This document shows positions 1-7,683 of a stretch of DNA of 10,581 nucleotides, piece by piece. This stretch comes from Liolophura sinensis. Taxonomy: Eukaryota > Mollusca > Polyplacophora > Chitonida > Chitonidae. The stretch covers positions 64,001 through 74,581 of the forward strand of contig NW_027018126.1 in the NCBI RefSeq assembly GCF_032854445.1, read 5' to 3'. The first letter of the stretch is position 1. Every line of letters starts with the position of its first letter. The notes under the pieces were generated by a model, which did not search any database, was not told the origin of the DNA, and was given only the letters and a program-made list of their open reading frames with translations. The position numbers and the translations under genes are program-made.

Positions 1-545
1 AAACCGCGTTGCTCTCCGACCAATACTTTTGGCTGTAGTGACAATTGAATGATCATTGATGTCATAATCACGTGCGTAGCACGTCTCTTACTCCATGGAA
101 ACCAGGGAAATTTGCAATTTTTCAACAGCTGCCGATGCCTGGCTCAATTCCGCATCTTTTGGCACCTTACTGAAGTGGGTCAGTGTTCAGTTGTACTTTT
201 TACAGCAGACTGTATCAAGTACCTTGTGTTTTTTTTGTACAAATGGTCTGTTTTTCTACACGTAGATAAGAATTGAGATTGTCTTGCACTTAGAAGTAAG
301 GCAATTGCTGGGTGAGTTAAATGGGCTTGGCCAAAAGATTTGTCGTCTTCTGGGCTACCGAAGGGCACATAACTTATAGTCAAAAGTTGAATATAGTAAT
401 GACCAGTCGCGATTGTACAGAGTACAGTGTAGTCGATTTCAATTAACAAAAAGACCAGGCAAAAATGCAAAAGTGGAAAAAATGTTCCAGTGCTGCTGGT
501 AAGAGGCTAATCCGACGTATTTTGTGACGAGAAATCGAATGGTGC
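1..545 (+). repeat. Satellite monomer 1, divergent, C-like front and E'-like tail
   Basis: At 545 bp this is the shortest complete unit. It has lost single bases near 81 (tagcacg for tagcaacg) and 248-250 (tctgttttt for gtggttttt), plus two bases near 270 (gataagaattg for gataaagacattg). The front carries gcgtagc, accaggga, ttactgaag and gttcagttg as in classes C and D. The tail carries tagtcgatttc and ggaaaaaatg as in E'. Its centre, ggccaaaagatttgtcg at 330-346, is seen in no other unit and weakens the hairpin found in most others. The extra private changes suggest it is less homogenised than the units to its right. Confidence 0.95.
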
Positions 546-565
546 AAACCGCGTTGCTCTCCGAC

Positions 566-619
566 CAATACTTTTGGCTGTAGTGACAATTGAATGATCA
601 TTGATGTCATAATCACGTG
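566..619 (+). other. Cluster of palindromic and promoter-like words at the monomer start, reference copy in monomer 2
   Basis: Within about 55 bp lie ACCAATA (CCAAT-like, near 564-570), CAATTG (588-593), the perfect palindrome AATGATCATT (593-602), TGATGTCA (602-609, one base from a CRE) and the E-box CACGTG (614-619). AATGATCATT appears in all 20 monomers. CACGTG is present in all except the B-type monomers 4, 8 and 15, which read TACGTG. TGATGTCA becomes TTATGTCA or TTATGTCC in many units. These short words could be chance, since one founder monomer would spread them to every copy. I see no convincing TATA box or transcript structure, so I do not call a promoter. Confidence 0.35.
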
Positions 620-876
620 CCCAGCAACGTCTCTTACTCCATGGAAACCAAAGAAATTTGCAATTTTTCAACAGCTGCCGATGCCTGGCTCAATTCCGCA
701 TCTTTTGGCACCTTATTCATGTGGGTCTGTGGTTAGTTGAACTTTTTACAGCAGACTGTATCAAGTACCTTGTGTTTTTTTTGTACAAATGGTGTGGTTT
801 TTCTACACGTAGATAAAGACATTGAGATTGTCTTGGACTTAGAAGTAAGACAATTGCTGGGTGAGTTAAATGGGCT

Positions 877-906
877 TAGCCCAAAGATTTCAGGTCTTCT
901 GGGCTA
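877..906 (+). other. Recurrent hairpin, reference copy in monomer 2
   Basis: The left arm TAGCCCAAAGA and right arm TCTTCTGGGCTA pair as 7 bp plus 4 bp with one bulged C, around a 7-base loop TTTCAGG. The same hairpin starts at 1976, 2525, 3074, 3623, 4721, 5270, 5819, 6368, 6917, 8565, 9114 and 10214. In D units and monomer 4 the loop is TTTGACG. Monomers 3, 8, 14 and 15 have TGGCCCA on the left, which replaces an A-U with a G-U pair if transcribed. Monomer 1 (from 328) and monomer 18 (9663) are weakened. The left arm overlaps a second dyad, TGGGCT-T-AGCCCA (871-883), so two foldings compete. What is seen is complementarity; a role in RNA or in DNA extrusion is unproven. Confidence 0.6.
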
Positions 907-1094
907 CCGAAGGGCACATAACTTATAGTCAAAAGTTGAATATAGTAATGACGAGTCGCGATTGTACAGAGTACAGTGTAGCCGATTTCAATTAACAAAA
1001 AGACCAGGTAAAAATACAAAAGTGGAAAAACTGTTCCAGTGCTGCTGGTAAGAGGTTAATCCGACGTATTTTGTGACGAGAAATCGAATGGTGC

Positions 1095-1644
1095 AAACCG
1101 CGTTGCTCTCCGACCAATACTTTTTGGCTGTAGTGACAATTGAATGATCATTGATGTCATAATCACGTGCGTAGCAACGTCTCTTACTCCATGGAAACCA
1201 AAGAAATTTGCAATTTTTCAACAGCTGCCGATGCCTGGCTCAATTCCGCATCTTTTGGCACCTTACTGAAGTGGGTCAGTGTTCAGTTGTACTTTTTACA
1301 GCAGACTGTATCAAGTACCTTGTGTTTTTCACGTACAAATGGTGTGGTTTTTCTACACGTAGATAAAGACATTGAGATTGTCTTGGACTTAGAAATAAGA
1401 CAATTGCTGGGTGAGTTAAATGGGCTTGGCCCAAAGATTTCAGGTCTTTTGGGCTACCGAAGGGCACATAACTTATAGTCAATAGTTGAATATAGTAACG
1501 ACCAGTCGCGATTGTACAGAGTACAGTGTAGCCGGTTTTAATTAACAAAAACACCAGGCAAAAATGCAAAAGTGGAAAAACTGTTCCAGTGCTACTAGTA
1601 AGAGGCTAATCCGACGTATTTTGTGACGAGAAATCGAATGGTGC
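1095..1644 (+). repeat. Satellite monomer 3, class A (outside the seven-mer HOR)
   Basis: Class A is recognised by accaaagaaattt, ttactgaag, tttttcacgt, gaaataag, agtcaatag, gtaacgacc, gccggtttt, aacacc and gctactagt, all shared with monomers 7 and 14. It has one extra T in the run 1121-1125, giving 550 bp, and a private tcttttggg in the right arm of the hairpin. It retains acgtacaaat where monomers 7 and 14 have acgtgcaaa. Like 7 and 14, it is followed by a B-type start. Confidence 0.95.
1321..1367 (+). repeat. Imperfect internal direct repeat, reference copy in monomer 3
   Basis: TGTGTTTTTCACGTACAAA (1321-1339) is followed after three bases by TGTGGTTTTTCTACACGTAG, continuing ATAAA (1343-1367). 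The two share TGTG, a T5 run, a C and ACGTA in the same order, with small length differences. It is clearest in A and B units, where the first half reads CACGTA. In D and C units it reads CATGTA, and in monomers 1, 2 and 16 the T-run replaces it. It may be a trace of short duplication within the ancestral monomer, or coincidence in T-rich sequence. Confidence 0.35.
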
Positions 1645-2193
1645 AGTCCGCGATGCTCTCCGACCAATACTTTTGGGTGTAGCGACAATTGAATGATCAT
1701 TTATGTCATAATTACGTGAGTAGCAACGGCTCTTACTCCATGGAAACCAGGAAAATTTGCAATTTTTTAACAGCTGCCGATGCCTGGCCCAATTCCGCAT
1801 CTTTTGGCACCTTATAAATGTGGGTCAGTGTTTAGTTGTACTTTTTACAGCAGACTGTATCAAGTACCTTGTGTTTTTCACGTACAAATGGTGTGGTTTT
1901 TCTACACGTAGATAAAGACATTGAGATTGTCTTGCACTTAGAAATAAGACAATTGCGGGGTGAGTTAAATGGGCTTAGCCCAAAGATTTGACGTCTTCTG
2001 GGCTACCGAAAGGCACAGAACATATAGTCAAAAGGTCAATATAGTAATGACCAGTCGCGATTGTACAGAGTACAGTGTAGCCGATTTCAATTAACAAAAA
2101 GACCAGGCAAAAATGGAAAAGTGGAAAAAATGTTCCAGTGCTGCTGGTAAGAGGCTAATCCGACGTATTTTGTGACGAGAAATCGAATGGTGC
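1645..2193 (+). repeat. Satellite monomer 4, mosaic of B, D-like and E'-like segments
   Basis: The front to about 1930 is class B: agtccgcgat, ttacgtgag, accaggaaaa, ttttttaac, tggcccaa, ttataaatg and gtttagttg. From about 1987 it switches to D-type sequence (gatttgacgtc, cagaacatatag), including the aaaggcac variant found only here and in monomer 5. After about 2050 it becomes E'-like: gattgtacagag, gccgatttcaatt, aaagaccagg, gctgctggtaag. The class B tail seen in monomers 8 and 15 (gccggcttc, gcaactagt) is absent. Private changes are gggtgtagc and gcgggg. I infer a recombination or conversion product. Confidence 0.93.
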
Positions 2194-2742
2194 AAACCGC
2201 GTTGCTCTCCGACCAATAGTTTTGGCTGTAGTGACAATTGAATGATCATTGATGTCATAATCACGTGCGTAGCAACGTCTCTTACTCCATGGAAACCAGG
2301 GAAATTTGCAATTTTTCAACAGCTGCCGATGCCTGGCTCAATTCCGCATCTTTTGGCACCTTACTGAAGTGGGTCAGTGTTCAGTTGTACTTTTTACAGC
2401 AGACTGTATCAAGTACCTTGTGTTTTTCATGTACAAATGGTGTGGTTTTTCTACACGTAGATAAAGACATTGAGATTGTCTTCGACTTAGAAGTAAGGCA
2501 ATTGCTGGGTGAGTTAAATGGGCTTAGCCCAAAGATTTGACGTCTTCTGGGCTACCGAAAGGCACAGAACATATAGTCAAAAGTTCAATATAGTAATGAC
2601 CAGTCGCGATGGTACATAGTACAGTGTAGCCGATTTGAATAAACAAAAAGACCTGGCAAAAATGCAAAAGTGGAAAAATTGTTCCAGTGCTGCTGACAAG
2701 AGGCTAATCCGACGTATTTTGTGACGACAAATCGAATGGTGC
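2194..2742 (+). repeat. Satellite monomer 5, class D with an A-type start
   Basis: It begins with aaaccgcg and caatagtttt, the combination otherwise seen only in monomers 7 and 14. From the middle it carries the D diagnostics shared with monomers 10 and 17: cttcgac (also in 10), gatttgacgtc, cagaacatatag, gttcaatatag, gatggtacatag, tttgaataaac, gctgctgac and gacgacaaatcg. The final stretch from about 2681 is where near identity with the next HOR copy begins. An AATAAA word lies at 2638-2643, as in the other D units. With no other sign of a transcript I do not call it a polyadenylation site. Confidence 0.94.
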
Positions 2743-3291
2743 AAACCGCGTTGCTCTCCGACCAATACTTTTGGCTGTAGTGACAATTGAATGATCATTT
2801 ATGTCATAATCACGTGCCCAGCAACGACTCTTACTCCATGGAAACCAGGAAAATTTGCAATTTTTCAACAGCTGCCAATGCCTGACTAAATTCCGCATCT
2901 TTTGGCACCTTATTCATGTGGGTCTGTTGTCTGTTGTACTTTTTACAGCAGACTGTATCAAGTACCTTGTGATTTTTATGTACAAAAGGTGTGGTTTTTC
3001 TACACGTAAATAAAGACATTGAGATTGTCTTGCACTTAGAAGTAACACAATTGCTGGGTGAGTTAAATGCGCTTAGCCCAAAGATTTCAGGTCTTCTGGG
3101 CTACCGAAGGGCACATAATTTATAGTCAAAAGTTGAATATAGTAATGATCAGTCGCGATTGTACAGAGTACAGTGTAGTCGATTTCAATTAACAAAAAGA
3201 CCAGGCAAAAATGCAAAAGTGGAAAAAATGTTCCAGTGCTGCTGGTAAGAGGCTAATCCGACGTATTTTGTGACGAGAAATCGAATGGTGC
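2743..3291 (+). repeat. Satellite monomer 6, class E' (HOR copy 1, unit 1)
   Basis: Class E and E' markers are tgactaaa, ttattcatg, ctgttgtctgttg, gatttttatgtacaaaagg, acgtaaataaag, gtaacacaa, aaatgcgctt, ataatttatag and aatgatcag. Two sites separate E' (6 and 13) from E (11 and 18): tagtcgatttc instead of tagccgatttc, and gacgagaaatcg instead of gacgacaaatcg. Only two differences from monomer 13 were found (cgactc for cgtctc, and ccaatg for ccgatg). The tgcgct variant destroys the short TGGGCT/AGCCCA dyad but leaves the larger hairpin at 3074-3103 intact. Confidence 0.95.
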
Positions 3292-3840
3292 AAACCGCGT
3301 TGCTCTCCGACCAATAGTTTTGGCTGTAGTGACAATTGAATGATCATTGATGTCATAATCACGTGCGTAGCAACGTCTCTTACTCCATGGAAACCAAAGA
3401 AATTTGCAATTTTTCAACAGCTGCCGATGCCTGGCTCAATTCCGCATCTTTTGGCACCTTACTGAAGTGGGTCAGTGTTCAGTTGTACTTTTTACAGCAG
3501 ACTGTATCAAGTACCTTGTGTTTTTCACGTGCAAAAGGTGTGGTTTTTCTACACGTAGATAAAGACATTGAGATTGTCTTGGATTTAGAAATAAGACAAT
3601 TGCTGGGTGAGTTAAATGGGCTTAGCCCAAAGATTTCAGGTCTTCTGGGCTACCGAAGGGCACATAACTTATAGTCAATAGTTGAATATAGTAACGACCA
3701 GTCGCGATTGTACAGAGTACAGTGTAGCCGGTTTTAATTAACAAAAACACCAGGCAAAAATGCAAAAGTGGAAAAACTGTTCCAGTGCTACTAGTAAGAG
3801 GCTAATCCGACGTATTTTGTGACGAGAAATCGAATGGTGC
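3292..3840 (+). repeat. Satellite monomer 7, class A (HOR copy 1, unit 2)
   Basis: Differs from monomer 14 at three sites that I can see: caacagctg vs caacaactg, gcaaaagg vs gcaaatgg, and cttagccc vs cttggccc. It carries caatagtttt and the acgtgcaaa variant shared only with 14, and the class A tail gccggtttt / gctactagt. A frame open to a TAG at the shared stop position spans 3363-3674. It starts at GTG and has no ATG until CCATGG. I treat it as incidental because most monomer classes interrupt it. Confidence 0.95.
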
Positions 3841-4389
3841 AGTCCGCGATGCTCTCCGACCAATACTTTTGGCTGTAGCGACAATTGAATGATCATTTAT
3901 GTCATAATTACGTGAGTAGCAACTGCTCTTACTCCATGGAAACCAGGAAAATTTGCAATTTTTTAACAGCTGCCGATGCCTGGCCCAATTCCGCATCTTT
4001 TGGCACCTTATAAATGTGGGTCAGTGTTTAGTTGTACTTTTTACAGCAGACTGTATCAAGTACCTTGTGTTTTTCACGTACAAATGGTGTGGTTTTTCTA
4101 CACGTAGATAAAGACATTGAGATTGTCTTGGACTTAGAAATAAGACAATTGCTGGGTGAGTTAAATGGGCTTGGCCCAAAGATTTTAGGTCTTCTGGGCT
4201 ACCGAAGGGCACATAACTTATAGTCAAAAGTTGAATATAGTAATGACCAGTCGCGATTGTACAGAGTACAGTGTAGCCGGCTTCAATTAACAAAAACACC
4301 AGGCAAAAATGCAAAAGTGGAAAAACTGTTCCATTGCAACTAGTAAGAGGCTAATCCGACGTATTTTGTGACGAGAATTTAAATGGTGC
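3841..4389 (+). repeat. Satellite monomer 8, class B (HOR copy 1, unit 3)
   Basis: This is the complete B form: agtccgcgat, ttacgtgag, caactgctc, ttttttaac, tggcccaa, ttataaatg and gtttagttg in front; gaaataag, cttggccc, gattttagg, gccggcttc, ccattgcaac and gagaatttaaat behind. It is identical to monomer 15 apart from one A in the run near 4290. The E-box word CACGTG present in the other classes is changed to TACGTG here, as in monomers 4 and 15. Confidence 0.95.
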
Positions 4390-4938
4390 AATCCCCGTTG
4401 CTCTCCGACCAATACTTTTGGCTGTAGCGGCAATTGAATGATCATTTATGTCATAATCACGTGCGTAGCAACGTCTCTTACTCCATGGAAACCAGGGAAA
4501 TTTGCAATTTTTCAACAGCTGCCGATGCCTGGCTCAATTCCGCATCTTTTGGCACCTTACTGAAGTGGGTCAGTGTTCAGTTGTACTTTTTACAGCAGAC
4601 TGTATCAAGTACCTTGTGTTTTTCATGTACAAATGGTGTGGTTTTTCTACACGTAGATAAAGACATTGAGATTGTCTTGCACTTAGAAGTAAGGCAATTG
4701 CTGGGTGAGTTAAATGGGCTTAGCCCAAAGATTTCAGGTCTTCTGGGCTACCGAAGGGCACATAACTTATAGTCAAAAGTTGAATATAGTAATGACCAGT
4801 CGCGATTGTACAGAGTACAGTGTAGACGGCTTCAATTAACAAAAACACCAGGCAAAAATGCAAAAGTGGAAAAACTGTTCCAGTGCAACTAGTAAGAGGC
4901 TAATCCGACGTATTTTGTGACGAGAATTTGAATGGTGC
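4390..4938 (+). repeat. Satellite monomer 9, class C (HOR copy 1, unit 4)
   Basis: Class C starts aatccccg and has gtagcggc, gcgtagc, accagggaaa, ttactgaag, cttgcac, gtagacggcttc, gtgcaactagt and gagaatttgaat. Monomer 16 is the same except that tttttcatgtac here reads ttttttttgtac there. No C unit exists left of 2743, so the class enters the visible array with the seven-mer. A 112-codon frame at 4434-4772 is the longest forward frame in the window, and the DNA of 8278-8616 repeats it. Confidence 0.95.
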
Positions 4939-5487
4939 AATCCCCGTTGCTCTCCGACCAATACTTTTGGCTGTAGCGACAATTGAATGATCATTTATGT
5001 CATAATCACGTGCGTAGCAACGTCTCTTACTCCATGGAAACCAGGGATATTTGCAATTTTTCAACAGCTGCCGATGCCTGGCTCAATTCCGCATCTTTTG
5101 GCACCTTACTGAAGTGGGTCAGTGTTCAGTAGTACTTTTTACAGCAGACTGTATCAAGTACCTTGTGTTTTTCATGTACAAATGGTGTGGTTTTTCTACA
5201 CGTAGATAAAGACATTGAGATTGTCTTCGACTGAGAAGTAAGGCAATTGCTGGGTGAGTTAAATGGGCTTAGCCCAAAGATTTGACGTCTTCTGGGCTAC
5301 CGAAGGGCACAGAACATATAGTCAAAAGTTCAATATAGTAATGACCAGTCGCGATGGTACATAGTACAGTGTAGCCGATTTGAATAAACAAAAAGACCAG
5401 GCAAAAATGCAAAAGTGGAAAAACTGTTCCAGTGCTGCTGACAAGAGGCTAATCCGACGTATTTTGTGACGACAAATCGAATGGTGC
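4939..5487 (+). repeat. Satellite monomer 10, class D (HOR copy 1, unit 5)
   Basis: The start is aatccccg as in C, but the body carries the D markers: ccagggatat, cagtagtac, gatttgacgtc, cagaacatatag, ggtacatag, tgaataaac, gctgctgac and gacgacaaatcg. It differs from monomer 17 at three bases (tctctt vs tctttt; cttcgactgag vs cttggacttag). The C-like start distinguishes it from monomer 5, whose start is A-like, so the D body has been joined to two different fronts. AATAAA occurs at 5383-5388. Confidence 0.95.
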
Positions 5488-6036
5488 AAACCGCGTTGCT
5501 CTCCGACCAATACTTTTGGCTGTAGTGACAATTGAATGATCATTTATGTCCTAATCACGTGCCCAGCAACGGCTCTTACTCCATGGAAACCAGGAAAATT
5601 TGCAATTTTTCAACAGCTGCCGATGCCTGACTAAATTCCGCATCTTTTGGCACCTTATTCATGTGGGTCTGTTGTCTGTTGTACTTTTTACAGCAGACTG
5701 TATCAAGTACCTTGTGATTTTTATGTACAAAAGGTGTGGTTTTTCTACACGTAAATAAAGACATTGAGATTGTCTTGGACTTAGAAGTAACACAATTGCT
5801 GGGTGAGTTAAATGCGCTTAGCCCAAAGATTTCAGGTCTTCTGGGCTACCGAAGGGCACATAATTTATAGTCAAAAGTTGAATATAGTAATGATCAGTCG
5901 CGATTGTACAGAGTACAGTGTAGCCGATTTCAATTAACAAAAAGACCAGGTAAAAATGCAAAAGTGGAAAAAATGTTCCAGTGCTGCTGGTAAGAGGCTA
6001 ATCCGACGTATTTTGTGACGACAAATCGAATGGTGC
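5488..6036 (+). repeat. Satellite monomer 11, class E (HOR copy 1, unit 6)
   Basis: Carries tgactaaa, ctgttgtctgttg, gatttttatg, gtaacacaa and aaatgcgctt of the E family, with the E-specific tagccgatttc, ccaggtaaaaatg and gacgacaaatcg. The variant tgtcctaatc is found only here and in monomer 18. Six differences from 18 (cggctc/aggctc, cttggac/cttgcac, a lost G and a gained A in 18, and gaggc/gaaac counted as two) make this the least conserved pair between the two HOR copies. Confidence 0.95.
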
Positions 6037-6585
6037 AAACCGCGTTGCTCTCCGACCAATACTTTTGGCTGTTGCGACAATTGAATGATCATTGATGTCA
6101 TAATCACGTGCCCAGCAACGACTCTTACTCCATGGAAACCAGGGATATTTGCAATTTTTTAACAGCTGCCGATGCCTGGCCCAATTCCGCATCTTTTGGC
6201 ACCTTATTCATGTGGGTCAGTGTTTAGTTGTACTTTTTACAGCAGACTGTATCAAGTACCTTGTGTTTTTTATGTACAAATGGTCTGGTTTTTCTACACG
6301 CAGATAAAGACATTGAGATTGTCTTGGACTTAGAAAAAAGACAATTGCTGGGTGAGTTAAATGGGCTTAGCCCAAAGATTTCAGGTCTTCTGGGCTACCG
6401 AAGGGCACATAACTTATAGTGAAAAGTTGAATATAGTAATGACCAGTCGCGATTGTACAGAGTACAGTGTAGCCGATTTCAATTAACAAAAAGACCAGGC
6501 AAAAATGCAAAACTGGAAAAACTGTTCCAGTGCTGCTGACAAGAGGCTAATCCGACGTATTTTGTGACGACAAATCGAATGGTGC
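6037..6585 (+). repeat. Satellite monomer 12, class F (HOR copy 1, unit 7)
   Basis: Class F combines gttgcgac (private to 12 and 19), gcccagc and ttattcatg as in E, ttttttaac, tggcccaa and gtttagttg as in B, and gggatattt as in D. It therefore looks composite. Other markers are ttttttatgtac, tggtctgg, acgcagata, tatagtgaaaag and gcaaaactgg. The tail gctgctgacaag / gacgacaaatcg matches monomer 5, not monomer 19, which places the boundary between HOR copies close to 6530. Confidence 0.95.
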
Positions 6586-7134
6586 AAACCGCGTTGCTCT
6601 CCGACCAATACTTTTGGCTGTAGTGACAATTGAATGATCATTTATGTCATAATCACGTGCCCAGCAACGTCTCTTACTCCATGGAAACCAGGAAAATTTG
6701 CAATTTTTCAACAGCTGCCGATGCCTGACTAAATTCCGCATCTTTTGGCACCTTATTCATGTGGGTCTGTTGTCTGTTGTACTTTTTACAGCAGACTGTA
6801 TCAAGTACCTTGTGATTTTTATGTACAAAAGGTGTGGTTTTTCTACACGTAAATAAAGACATTGAGATTGTCTTGCACTTAGAAGTAACACAATTGCTGG
6901 GTGAGTTAAATGCGCTTAGCCCAAAGATTTCAGGTCTTCTGGGCTACCGAAGGGCACATAATTTATAGTCAAAAGTTGAATATAGTAATGATCAGTCGCG
7001 ATTGTACAGAGTACAGTGTAGTCGATTTCAATTAACAAAAAGACCAGGCAAAAATGCAAAAGTGGAAAAAATGTTCCAGTGCTGCTGGTAAGAGGCTAAT
7101 CCGACGTATTTTGTGACGAGAAATCGAATGGTGC
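6586..7134 (+). repeat. Satellite monomer 13, class E' (HOR copy 2, unit 1)
   Basis: Two substitutions separate it from monomer 6. It has the E' sites tagtcgatttc and gacgagaaatcg that differ from monomers 11 and 18. Two related E-type units per seven-mer (E' and E, separated by four units on one side and only by F on the other) suggest that the seven-mer arose by internal duplication of a shorter unit before it was amplified. Confidence 0.95.
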
Positions 7135-7683
7135 AAACCGCGTTGCTCTCCGACCAATAGTTTTGGCTGTAGTGACAATTGAATGATCATTGATGTCATA
7201 ATCACGTGCGTAGCAACGTCTCTTACTCCATGGAAACCAAAGAAATTTGCAATTTTTCAACAACTGCCGATGCCTGGCTCAATTCCGCATCTTTTGGCAC
7301 CTTACTGAAGTGGGTCAGTGTTCAGTTGTACTTTTTACAGCAGACTGTATCAAGTACCTTGTGTTTTTCACGTGCAAATGGTGTGGTTTTTCTACACGTA
7401 GATAAAGACATTGAGATTGTCTTGGATTTAGAAATAAGACAATTGCTGGGTGAGTTAAATGGGCTTGGCCCAAAGATTTCAGGTCTTCTGGGCTACCGAA
7501 GGGCACATAACTTATAGTCAATAGTTGAATATAGTAACGACCAGTCGCGATTGTACAGAGTACAGTGTAGCCGGTTTTAATTAACAAAAACACCAGGCAA
7601 AAATGCAAAAGTGGAAAAACTGTTCCAGTGCTACTAGTAAGAGGCTAATCCGACGTATTTTGTGACGAGAAATCGAATGGTGC
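7135..7683 (+). repeat. Satellite monomer 14, class A (HOR copy 2, unit 2)
   Basis: Carries caatagtttt, accaaagaaattt, acgtgcaaatgg, ggatttagaaat, agtcaatag, gccggtttt and gctactagt. It has cttggccc like monomer 3, where monomer 7 has cttagccc. It also has a private caacaactg that breaks the CAGCTG palindrome kept in the other units. It is followed by a B start, as at monomers 3 and 7. Confidence 0.95.

Larger units (their letters stand above)
546..1094 (+). repeat. Satellite monomer 2, singleton class
   Basis: This 549-bp unit fits none of the HOR classes. It combines gcccagc (as in E and F), accaaag (as in A), ttattcatg (as in E and F) and a private ctgtggttagttgaac near 727-742. The T-run ttttttttgtacaaa is shared with monomers 1 and 16. 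The tail has aatgacgag where others have aatgaccag, and ggtaaaaata, close to the class E tail. It keeps the full hairpin at 877-906, so I use it as the reference for monomer numbering. Confidence 0.95.
2743..6585 (+). repeat. Higher-order repeat copy 1: seven monomers in order E' A B C D E F (3843 bp)
   Basis: Monomers 6-12. Each matches the monomer seven places downstream far better than its neighbours. Differences counted by eye are 2 (6 vs 13), 3 (7 vs 14), 1 (8 vs 15), 2 (9 vs 16), 3 (10 vs 17), 6 (11 vs 18) and 4 in the body of 12 vs 19. Adjacent monomers differ by several percent. The similarity reaches slightly left of the phased start: the tail of monomer 5 from about 2681, including gctgacaag and gacgacaaatcg, matches the tail of monomer 12. 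The true duplicated block is therefore about 2681-6523. Young HORs of this kind are attributed to unequal crossing-over or segmental amplification. Confidence 0.93.

Noticed and set aside
1061-1100. RNA polymerase III internal promoter (B-box-like tgttccagtgc upstream of here) or a tRNA-derived element
   Set aside because: It has three or more mismatches to GGTTCRANNCC, no A box at the right distance and no tRNA fold.
1352-1416. Possible short exon: acceptor-like ttctacacgtag and donor-like ctgg/gtgagt about 48 bp apart in each monomer
   Set aside because: Both motifs are short and common, and there is no coding potential or transcript evidence. It is noted only as something RNA data could settle.
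1167-1478. Repeated 60-112-codon forward and reverse frames in most monomers as a tandem gene family
   Set aside because: Stops occur in the same frame in classes B, D, E and F, single-base indels occur freely, and I recognise no protein domain. Recurrence follows from DNA repetition.
2525-2554. CENP-B box in the reverse complement of the hairpin (TTCGGTAGCCC)
   Set aside because: After TTCG the required A and CGGG spacing is not met, and the resemblance ends at TTCG.
2638-2643. AATAAA polyadenylation signal in D units (also 5383, 9227), and AATAAA at 3009 in E units
   Set aside because: It is expected by chance in AT-rich DNA and is restricted to some classes by one or two substitutions. 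There is no associated gene.
2691-2730. Hammerhead ribozyme core, common in some satellites (gctgacaag; also ttactgaagtggg)
   Set aside because: Neither matches CUGANGA exactly. The first is found only in some classes (others read gctggtaag), and no properly placed GAAA and flanking stems were found on either strand.
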